Assembly: GCA_031260965.1 (NCBI GenBank)
Contig: JAISKK010000006.1
Span: 1 to 49,173 of the forward strand
Source: Desulfovibrio sp.
Lineage (GTDB): Bacteria > Desulfobacterota > Desulfovibrionia > Desulfovibrionales > Desulfovibrionaceae
Length of the DNA stretch: 49,173 nucleotides
Direction: 5' to 3'
The stretch's first letter is position 1. Each line of letters begins with the position of its first letter. The notes beneath the pieces are model-generated. The model was not told where the DNA came from. It ran no database searches and saw only the letters and a program-made list of their open reading frames with translations. Shown piece by piece: positions 29,779 through 36,751 of the stretch. The position numbers were made by a program, and so were the translations under genes.

Positions 29779-29815
29779 GAAAAAGCCGCGCTTTCCGGAC
29801 AGGCGCGGCTTTAGA
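29779..29815 (-). terminator. Rho-independent terminator between 6S RNA and rny
   Basis: AAAGCCGCGC...GCGCGGCTTT stem; minus strand runs into TTTTTC. Confidence 0.7.
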
Positions 29816-29834
29816 AAGATACGGAAAAAGTTTT

Positions 29835-30012
29835 ACCCCGGATGAACCGTGCAAGTGCCTTCCCGCAGGACCTGTGAGCGCCTACGGCGGGAAAATCGGA
29901 AGAATCTTAAGGCTTCCCGGCGTATTCCGGGCCTGCACACAGAGTTTTCGTCAATTCCCTCAATGAATGCTTGTGAGGCCAGCGACGACATTTGTCACGA
30001 GCTCTCCAGGGT
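29835..30012 (-). ncRNA. ssrS: 6S RNA
   Basis: In the zapA-rny gap. Minus strand ACCCUGGA...UCCGGGGU closing stem; contains CGGAAUACGCCGGGAAGCCUUAAGAUUC, resembling E. coli 6S ...GUCCGAGAAGCCUUAAAAC. Ends inferred from the closing stem. Confidence 0.8.
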
Positions 30013-30039
30013 ATGTTTTAACGCGGAAAAGCCTTTGGC

Positions 30040-30306
30040 CTATTCCGCTACTTTTTCTATATGTTCCAAAAGCTCCTGTATGCGCCTGCTCTCCTCGTCC
30101 TGATCATGGCGCATTATCAGCACATCGTCAGCGAGGGACAAGGCAAGAAAAATCAAAAGTTTTTCTTCGCCAAGTGAACCGCCGTGCCGCACGAGCCGTT
30201 CATAACGCTCTTCCAGCATTTCCCTGGCTTTTTCAATACGCGCGGAATCCGCTTCCGCCTTGAAAGAGAGCTTATGCCCCAGCACTTCAAGGGTGTGGCT
30301 GTGCAT
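30040..30306 (-). CDS. zapA: Cell division protein ZapA
   Basis: MHSHTLEVLGHKLSFKAEADSARIEKAREMLEERYE...LLIFLALSLADDVLIM; next to 6S RNA. Confidence 0.85.
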   Translation of the reverse strand: MHSHTLEVLGHKLSFKAEADSARIEKAREMLEERYERLVRHGGSLGEEKLLIFLALSLADDVLIMRHDQDEESRRIQELLEHIEKVAE

Positions 30307-30310
30307 GGCC

Positions 30311-30670
30311 TTACTCTGGATCCGTTCGCTCTTTGATGCGCGCCACTACAGATTCGATACGCTCCAGAGCCTCTGCGGTAAGCGCGCGTTCTTTATCAAG
30401 CGCGTCTTTGAGTCTCTGGTTTTCATCTTTCAGGGCGATAATTTCTTGTTCCAGCGTCTCCTTCAGAGAAGCCTTCTCAGCCGCGTGGGCGTCCGTAGCG
30501 CGCGCAAGAGAGTCTTTCAGGGAGGCGTTTTCGGCCCTGAGAGGGTCTACCTCGTCCTTAAGCGCGTTTTGGAGGGAAATCTTTTCAGCCCCAAGCGTTT
30601 CAAGCCTGTTCAGAAGGGCGCTTATACGCTTTTCCAGTTGGTCAAGTAGTTCCATGTTCTTATGATGCAC
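30311..30670 (-). CDS. ZapB-like coiled-coil protein
   Basis: MELLDQLEKRISALLNRLETLGAEKISLQNAL..., coiled coil directly upstream of zapA. Confidence 0.65.
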   Translation of the reverse strand: MHHKNMELLDQLEKRISALLNRLETLGAEKISLQNALKDEVDPLRAENASLKDSLARATDAHAAEKASLKETLEQEIIALKDENQRLKDALDKERALTAEALERIESVVARIKERTDPE

Positions 30671-30854
30671 TATTTCCCTTTTTCAGGCAAGGGGAAAGGT
30701 CAAAAGTGGCAAAAGTAAAATTAAAAACGTCGGAGAATACATGGGCGCCTGTCATCCCTGTCAGGACTACCGCTTGACCGATATGAGGCGAAAAGCTAGG
30801 GTACGGGGCAAGTTCGATGTATTTTGTTCTTGATTTGCACAAAGGCGGGCAGGG

Positions 30855-31574
30855 TTGGAAAGTATATTGGAGCGGCGGCATCTGCCCCGGCATGTGGCGA
30901 TCATCATGGACGGCAACGGCCGTTGGGCGGCTGCCCGCGACCTCCCGCGCAGCGAGGGGCATCGGGCCGGTACTCTGGCAGCCCGCGCCGTGGTCGAGGA
31001 ATGCCTGAACCTCGGCATTTCCGAACTTACGCTTTATACCTTCTCCGTGGAGAACTGGAGCCGCCCGGCCGAGGAGATTGGTTTTCTTTTCGGACTGCTT
31101 ACGGATTTTATAAAAAAAGAGCTGTCCCGGCTGGAAAAGCGCGGGGTGCGTCTGCTCATTATAGGCGAGATATCCGCCTTGCCCGCCTATGCGCGCAAGG
31201 CCCTGGATCTGGCCTGTAAACGCACGGCGGGTAATAAGGACATGATTTTAAATCTGGCCCTGAATTATTCCGGGCGAGAAGAAATAGCCAGAGCCTGCCG
31301 CCTTTACATGCAATCCGGCCTGCCCGCGGCAGACTTTGACGCCCGGGCTCTGGCCGGAGGTTTGTATACGGCCGGTCGCCCGGACCCGGATCTGGTAATC
31401 CGCACCAGCGGCGAAAAGCGCCTGAGCAATTTTCTGCTTTTCCAGACCGCGTACAGTGAACTATATTTTTGTGACGCGCTGTGGCCGGATTTCGCCGCCC
31501 CGGATTTGCATAAGGCCCTGCATGACTATGCGGGCCGAAGCCGGCGCTTCGGCGGACTTGGCGATGGCGCGTAG
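30855..31574 (+). CDS. uppS: Isoprenyl transferase (undecaprenyl diphosphate synthase)
   Basis: HVAIIMDGNGRWAAARDLPRSEGHRAG...LTLYTFSVENWSRP...PDLVIRTSGEKRLSNFLLFQTAYSELYF. Confidence 0.97.
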   Translation: MESILERRHLPRHVAIIMDGNGRWAAARDLPRSEGHRAGTLAARAVVEECLNLGISELTLYTFSVENWSRPAEEIGFLFGLLTDFIKKELSRLEKRGVRLLIIGEISALPAYARKALDLACKRTAGNKDMILNLALNYSGREEIARACRLYMQSGLPAADFDARALAGGLYTAGRPDPDLVIRTSGEKRLSNFLLFQTAYSELYFCDALWPDFAAPDLHKALHDYAGRSRRFGGLGDGA

Positions 31575-31591
31575 CAGGACCCTGGAGACCT

Positions 31592-32566
31592 ATGAATCCC
31601 CGTAAATATCTGCGCAAGGGCCGGGATTTTTTCCGGGCGGCCGGTGAGCGTTTCCTTTCCTTTTGCCTGTACAGGCCGCTTGGGATCCTGTGCGCTAAGA
31701 CCGAAGGCCTGATCCGGCCCATTCGCCTCAAGATCCGCTCCCTGCAACGCCGGAGCGAGGGCGCGACCCGCGTATGCACGGCTCTGACCCTGGCCCTGTT
31801 TCCTCTTCTGGGTATAATTTACGGAGGCATGGTCCTGCGCATGGCGCTCCTGGCCATCGCCTGCCTGAGCCTGCACGAATTTCTGGATATGCACGGAGTC
31901 CGCAGCGGCGGCAAAATCACGGGTCAGATTTTTTGCGTCCTCATCATTTTTTCCCAGGCCCTGGGTCCGGTCGCCACTCTGCTGGTCCTGGCCCTTGTCC
32001 TGCCCGTTGCGGGGACGACTTTTCTGCTCAATTACGCGCGCGGGAACAGAGTAGCCGGTCTTGCGGATCAGGCGCCGCTCTTCGCCGCTCTTCTCTATAT
32101 CCCGCTCATTCTGCAACTCGGTCTTTATCTTACCCAGGCCGAGCAGTTTCTCGTCGTTCTGGCCGCCGTCGCTTCGGATACCGGCGGCTATTACGCGGGA
32201 ACCCGTTTCGGCAAACACAGGCTTTGCCCGTCGGTCAGTCCCCGGAAATCCTGGGAAGGTTTTTTCGGTGGTCTGTTCCTCTGTCTGCTGGTCTGCGCTC
32301 TCATGGGCTTTGCCTCCGGATCCCTGGAATGGCGTTTCCTGCGCCTGCCTCTCTGGGCCTGGTTCTGCATCGGGGCGGCCCTGCATCTTGCCGCCGTCTG
32401 CGGCGACCTTTTTGAATCCGCGCTGAAACGCAGCCTGCAACGCAAGGATTCCGGCGTTATTCTGCCGGGTCACGGCGGGATGCTCGATCGGGTGGACAGC
32501 ATCCTCTTTGTCATGGCGGCTTTTATGTTTATTCGCCTTGGCGTGCGGATGCTCCAGGGAGCCTAA
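31592..32566 (+). CDS. cdsA: Phosphatidate cytidylyltransferase
   Basis: DTGGYYAGTRFGKHRLCPSVSPRKSWEGFFGG...LLPGHGGMLDRVDS-type C-terminus. Confidence 0.96.
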   Translation: MNPRKYLRKGRDFFRAAGERFLSFCLYRPLGILCAKTEGLIRPIRLKIRSLQRRSEGATRVCTALTLALFPLLGIIYGGMVLRMALLAIACLSLHEFLDMHGVRSGGKITGQIFCVLIIFSQALGPVATLLVLALVLPVAGTTFLLNYARGNRVAGLADQAPLFAALLYIPLILQLGLYLTQAEQFLVVLAAVASDTGGYYAGTRFGKHRLCPSVSPRKSWEGFFGGLFLCLLVCALMGFASGSLEWRFLRLPLWAWFCIGAALHLAAVCGDLFESALKRSLQRKDSGVILPGHGGMLDRVDSILFVMAAFMFIRLGVRMLQGA

Positions 32567-32570
32567 AGCA

Positions 32571-32692
32571 GATGAACATTGAAAATACGCATCCGCTTTG
32601 CAAGGGCTTGTCTGCAAAGCCTTGCCGCGAGATTGGAACAGGCAGGCTTTTGCCTGCCGTAAGCGATAATCTCAAGCGGAAAATGCTCTAGT
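32571..32692 (+). repeat. Palindromic repeat family, copy A (cdsA-dxr intergenic)
   Basis: gcagatgaacattgaaaat...aaagccttgccgcgagattggaacaggcaggcttttgcctgccgtaagcgataatctcaagcggaaaatgctct; inverted repeats GGCAGGC/GCCTGCC and CGAGATT/AATCTC. Confidence 0.85.
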
Positions 32693-34121
32693 GAAAGTTT
32701 CCGGCTATATCTCGCCTTTGCCGCGCGCGCGCGAAGATTCCGACCGCAAGGGCAAGGCTCTGGTCCTGCTCGGCAGCACCGGCTCCATCGGCCGCTCCAC
32801 CCTTGAGGTTTTGCGCCTGCATTCGGGGCGCTTTACGGTCTCCGCTTTGGCCGGGGCGGGCAATATAGCCCTCCTGGCCGCCCAGGCGGCGGAATTCAGG
32901 CCCGGCTGCCTTGGCATTCTGGATGAGCAGGAGATCCCCCGCCTGCGCGATCTTTTGCCTCCCGGCTACAGCCCGCGCATTTTTGCCGGTCGGGAAGGCT
33001 ATGAGCGGCTGGCCGGGCTTGAAGAGGCGCAGGTTGTACTCTCGGCCCAGAGCGGAGCGGCCGGTCTGCGAGCAACTTACGCGGCGGCGGCGGCGGGCAA
33101 AATTATCGCCCTGGCCAACAAGGAATCCCTGGTCCTGGCCGGGGATATCCTGCGCAAAACCTGTGCCCGCAGCGGGGCCTGCATTTTGCCCGTGGACTCC
33201 GAGCATAACGCGATTTTCCAATGCCTGGCCGGACGCCTCCCGGCTTCAGGCAGGAAGCGGGGCGACCTCTCCGATGCCGGCGTAAGCCGGCTTATTCTCA
33301 CCGCGTCCGGCGGACCTTTTTTCGGCAAAGGTCGGGAATATCTGGATAAGGTCAGCCCGGAAGAGGCCTTGACCCATCCCAGGTGGAGCATGGGAGCCAA
33401 GGTGACTGTGGATTCCGCCACTCTGATGAACAAAGGGCTGGAGCTCATTGAGGCGCATCATCTTTACGGCTTGCCCATGTCCGCCCTGGAAGTCGTTGTA
33501 CACAGGGAATCCTTGATTCATTCTCTGGTGGAATTTCGTGATGGCGCGCTACTCGCCCAGCTCGGACAGCCGGATATGCGCATTCCCATCGCCTACTGCC
33601 TGGGTTTTCCGGATCGTATTGCCAGCGGACTGCCCGGCCTGGACCTTTTGTCCACAGGCCCTTTGACCTTTGCCCGTCCGGATGAGGAGAATTTTCCCTG
33701 TCTCACCCTGGCCCGCCGCGCCCAGGAATACGGCCGGGGTTGCCCGGTGGTCCTGAACGCCGCCAACGAGGAGGCAGTGGCCGCCTTTCTGGCCCGGCGC
33801 ATAGCATTTACCGCTATTCCGGCGGTTGTGGAGCATTGCCTCACGGCGCACTGCGCGGCTTCCGATTTTGCGCCTGTTCAGACGCCCAGAGCGGATGAAC
33901 ATTTAAAATGTGCTTCTGCTCGGCTGGGCTTTGCCGGCAAACCCTTGCCGCGAGATTATTGCACGGCGAATTTACTCCGCCGTCATGCAATAATCTCAGG
34001 CGAAAAATGCTTTGGGATGCGGGTAGACGCATCTGCGGCGGAAGAGGCGGCCATTGAAGAGGTCTTTGCCCAGGATGCCCTGGCCCGTAAATGCGCGCAA
34101 AAATTCATTGAGAATTTTTAA
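32691..34121 (+). CDS. dxr: 1-deoxy-D-xylulose 5-phosphate reductoisomerase with internal repeat-derived insertion
   Basis: LVLLGSTGSIGRSTLEVL, ALANKESLVLAG, PVDSEHNAIFQC, ASGGPFF, MGAKVTVDSATLMNKGLELIEAHHLY; 476 aa, longer than the usual ~390-400. Confidence 0.95.
   Translation: MKVSGYISPLPRAREDSDRKGKALVLLGSTGSIGRSTLEVLRLHSGRFTVSALAGAGNIALLAAQAAEFRPGCLGILDEQEIPRLRDLLPPGYSPRIFAGREGYERLAGLEEAQVVLSAQSGAAGLRATYAAAAAGKIIALANKESLVLAGDILRKTCARSGACILPVDSEHNAIFQCLAGRLPASGRKRGDLSDAGVSRLILTASGGPFFGKGREYLDKVSPEEALTHPRWSMGAKVTVDSATLMNKGLELIEAHHLYGLPMSALEVVVHRESLIHSLVEFRDGALLAQLGQPDMRIPIAYCLGFPDRIASGLPGLDLLSTGPLTFARPDEENFPCLTLARRAQEYGRGCPVVLNAANEEAVAAFLARRIAFTAIPAVVEHCLTAHCAASDFAPVQTPRADEHLKCASARLGFAGKPLPRDYCTANLLRRHAIISGEKCFGMRVDASAAEEAAIEEVFAQDALARKCAQKFIENF
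33891..34015 (+). repeat. Palindromic repeat family, copy B, in-frame inside dxr
   Basis: gcggatgaacatttaaaatgtgcttctgctcggctgggctttgccggcaaacccttgccgcgagattattgcacggcg...cgccgtcatgcaataatctcaggcgaaaaatgctttggga; aligns with copy A throughout. Confidence 0.88.
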
Positions 34122-34660
34122 GTCTGAAAGAGTCGCAGGGGAGCTATTGATTCGCCGGGCCAGATAGCATGGTAGGTCAGGACCAGCATGGTCATGCCGA
34201 TCCCGCATTTGATGCAGATGCCGAAGAAGCGCCCGACCATGGCCCCCTTGGCTGCCGTCCAGGCCTCGGCGGCGGAGCGTCCGCGCAGGAGTTCCACGAG
34301 ATAGCAGCCGATCCAGGCCCCGACCAGGGCGCCGAAGAGAGCGCCCAGTCCGAGGAAAAAGGGGGCGCAGAAAATTGCGCCTGCAATGGCCCCGATGATC
34401 CCGCCGATTGTCCCCGTGTTCGTCGCCCCATATTTTTTTGTGCCCCAGGCTTGGGCGAGGAACTCAATCACTTCCCCGATCAGGGCCAGACAGACCAGAC
34501 TGACAAAATAGAAGGCATCCATTGCCCCGGGGTTGGGATTGGCGATTCGCCAGATGACGACCAGGATGACCATCATCCAGTTGGCGGGGAGGGTGAGGAG
34601 GTTGAGCAGCAGCACCAGCCCCAGAATTGAGAGAAAAAGTCCCGGAAGTATATATTCCAT
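34118..34660 (-). CDS. DUF456 family membrane protein
   Basis: LPANWMMVILVVIWRI...GEVIEFLAQAWGTKKYGATNTGTIGGIIGAIAGAIF. Confidence 0.8.
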   Translation of the reverse strand: MEYILPGLFLSILGLVLLLNLLTLPANWMMVILVVIWRIANPNPGAMDAFYFVSLVCLALIGEVIEFLAQAWGTKKYGATNTGTIGGIIGAIAGAIFCAPFFLGLGALFGALVGAWIGCYLVELLRGRSAAEAWTAAKGAMVGRFFGICIKCGIGMTMLVLTYHAIWPGESIAPLRLFQT

Positions 34661-34704
34661 AATAGCCGTCCGACGGTGTGGTTAAATCGTATTCAGCGAA
34701 ACAT

Positions 34705-34815
34705 CCTATGACGTTTTACGCTTGAAATTGTCGCTTACGGCAGGCAAAAGCCTGCCTGTTCCAATCTCGCGGCAAGGGTTCGCAGACAGAACCTTACATT
34801 GATTTTCTCGTCAAG
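34705..34815 (-). repeat. Palindromic repeat family, copy C (inverted relative to A and B)
   Basis: Reverse complement reads ...GTCTGCGAACCCTTGCCGCGAGATTGGAACAGGCAGGCTTTTGCCTGCCGTAAGCGACAATTTCAAGCGTAAAACG, nearly identical to the copy A core. Confidence 0.85.
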
Positions 34816-34928
34816 CTGGGGGCATGAGGTTATTGCCTTCCGTTGGAGCCAGTGATAATTTTGATAAGTTGTCTTGTCAATCTAAGGGCATTTTTCTCTC
34901 AAAAAATTTTGCTCAAAAAGGAGAAGAG

Positions 34929-35462
34929 ATGCGGGAAAAAGATACGCCATCAAAAGCTAAGATATTGCTGTTTAACACACAGGATAAACAAAGCATTTTT
35001 CGTTTTGACGTGCAGTTGTTATGCGGTCCGCTAACTGACTCTTTTATTGAAAGTCATCCTGAGCCGCCATCAAGAACGATTGATATTAAAGGAACACAAA
35101 CACTGGACGATCTGCATTATGCCGTATTTAAAGCCTTTGATCGCGAAGATTATCACATGTATGAATTTCAGATAGGCGGGAAGCAACCTCAGGCCCGCAA
35201 ATCAGTTCGCTACGGTATCCCTGATGATATGTCGCCTGAAGTCCGAAACGCATTGGAGACAACCATTGCTTCGCTAAATCTGAAAGAAAAACAGACATTC
35301 TTTTACTGGTTCGATTTTGGCGATGATTGGTGGCATACCGTCAAACTGTTGGCCTTAGACCCTGAACCAAAGGGAAAGGGGCGTTATCCGCGCATTGTGG
35401 AGCGTGCTGGTGAAAGTCCGCCCCAATATGCGGACTGGGATGCGGAAGCGTATGATTTGTAA
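34929..35462 (+). CDS. Plasmid pRiA4b ORF-3-like / IS1096 passenger TnpR-like family protein
   Basis: ATG at 34929: MREKDTPSKAKILLFN...TLDDLHYAVFKAFDREDYHMYEFQI...FFYWFDFGDDWWHTVKLLAL; more AT-rich than surrounding genes. Confidence 0.8.
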   Translation: MREKDTPSKAKILLFNTQDKQSIFRFDVQLLCGPLTDSFIESHPEPPSRTIDIKGTQTLDDLHYAVFKAFDREDYHMYEFQIGGKQPQARKSVRYGIPDDMSPEVRNALETTIASLNLKEKQTFFYWFDFGDDWWHTVKLLALDPEPKGKGRYPRIVERAGESPPQYADWDAEAYDL

Positions 35463-35497
35463 CCGTTCTATCCGCCCCATATTTTCAAGCCTGTTGA

Positions 35498-35539
35498 ATT
35501 TGCCGTAATGCCCCCGGCCAAGGAGGCATTACGGCAAAT
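35498..35539. repeat. Perfect 15-bp-arm palindrome
   Basis: ATTTGCCGTAATGCC-CCCGGCCAAGGA-GGCATTACGGCAAAT. Confidence 0.9.
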
Positions 35540-35712
35540 CATGTTGGCAGTATCAGCAGTGCATAATGCCAGTCTGAGGCAAAGCACGCTTTGGCCGGAT
35601 GAACCAAAAATGCGCCTATCTATGCTGTCTTTATCCGTACGGTTCGTAAACTCACCTACGGCTAAAGCGACGCAGTCTCACGGCAAAAAGCCACTATCCA
35701 GCGCTTTGTTTG

Positions 35713-35742
35713 TTGACATAAAGCCCATAGTCGGGCAATTAT
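35713..35742 (+). promoter_or_regulatory. Sigma70-like promoter for SRP RNA
   Basis: TTGACA (35713-35718), then AATTAT near 35737-35742, just upstream of the RNA 5' end. Confidence 0.6.
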
Positions 35743-35749
35743 TTACGCG

Positions 35750-35832
35750 GGAGTCGGGCGGCGGTAACGCCGCCAACCCCGCCAGGTCCGAGAGGAAGCA
35801 ACGGTAACGGTTGTGCCGGGTGTCCGGCTCCT
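35750..35832 (+). ncRNA. ffs: Bacterial SRP RNA (4.5S)
   Basis: ccaggtccgagaggaagcaacggtaacggttgtgccggg is the SRP domain IV signature; terminal pairing GGAGUCGG/CCGGCUCC. Confidence 0.92.
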
Positions 35833-35834
35833 GT

Positions 35835-35870
35835 AAAATGCGCGAGAACAAATCTGTCTCGCGCATTTTT
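35835..35870 (+). terminator. Rho-independent terminator of SRP RNA
   Basis: AAATGCGCGAGA...TCTCGCGCATTTTT. Confidence 0.85.
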
Positions 35871-35962
35871 GCTTGCTGTGGCGGCAAGTCGCCGTACCTG
35901 GTACCTGAATCGTGCTGTTTGTTTGGTCAAAGCCCGGCAGTTTTCGATTTGAAACTGATCTG

Positions 35963-36751
35963 TCATCTGTAATCATCGACAAAAGGCAGCACGGCATCCA
36001 CATCCGCTTTCCGGTCCACGCCAGGCGGAACCTTGTCCGTCAGGACCACCCGTATCTTGACGCTGTTTTCCAGAAGCCGAAGCTGTTCCAGCTTTTCCGT
36101 GCGCTCCAGAAGCGAGGGAGGCAGGCTGACAAATTTCTTCAGGGTGCGCATGGTAAAGGCGTAAATACCTGTATGTCCAAGGAAGGAGGCCGGACTTTCG
36201 CCGTCTCTGGGGAAAGGAATGCCGGCGCGGGAAAAATAGAGGGCATCGCCTTTGGCATCCAGGACCACCTTGACCTGATCCCTGTTCTCCAGGTCTTCGG
36301 CGCGCAGGGAATGGGCGGCTGTTGCGACCCTGACTGCCGGATCGGCAAAGGCGCGCAGTAGTTTGCTGATCAAGGCCGGGTCCAGGGTCGGCTCGTCGCC
36401 CTGAATGTTCAGGACTATCGCCCCCGGCGGAATTTTGAGCAGCCGGGCGGCCTCATAGACGCGGTCCGTGCCGCTCTGATGTTCCGTCCTGGTCATGATG
36501 ACGGGTACCTGCAAAGCCAGGGCCGCATCCCGGATCCGGGCATCGTCCGTGGCCAGTGTAACGGAAGACAGATCCGGACAAAGTTTCGCCCGCCGCCAGA
36601 CGTGGTAGAACATGGGCCGCCCCTTAAGAAGCAGGAGGGCTTTGCCGGGCAGCCGGCTTGAAGCGTAGCGGGCCGGGATTACAGCATGGGCCTCAGACCT
36701 CTCGCGGTCCATAAGATTTGCTGTTGCAGGCAAGGAAAGCCGCATCCTCAA
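35963..36751 (-). CDS. kdsB: 3-deoxy-manno-octulosonate cytidylyltransferase
   Basis: VIPARYASSRLPGKALLLLKGRPMFYHVWRRA...ATDDARI...GTDRVYEAARLL...VLNIQGDEPTLDP. Confidence 0.95.
   Translation of the reverse strand: MRMRLSLPATANLMDRERSEAHAVIPARYASSRLPGKALLLLKGRPMFYHVWRRAKLCPDLSSVTLATDDARIRDAALALQVPVIMTRTEHQSGTDRVYEAARLLKIPPGAIVLNIQGDEPTLDPALISKLLRAFADPAVRVATAAHSLRAEDLENRDQVKVVLDAKGDALYFSRAGIPFPRDGESPASFLGHTGIYAFTMRTLKKFVSLPPSLLERTEKLEQLRLLENSVKIRVVLTDKVPPGVDRKADVDAVLPFVDDYR

Noticed and set aside
31526-32617. 363-aa minus-strand ORF
   Set aside because: Antisense to cdsA; low-complexity Gln/Lys-rich translation.
35508-35807. 99-aa ORF
   Set aside because: Overlaps the SRP RNA promoter and gene; no coding signal.
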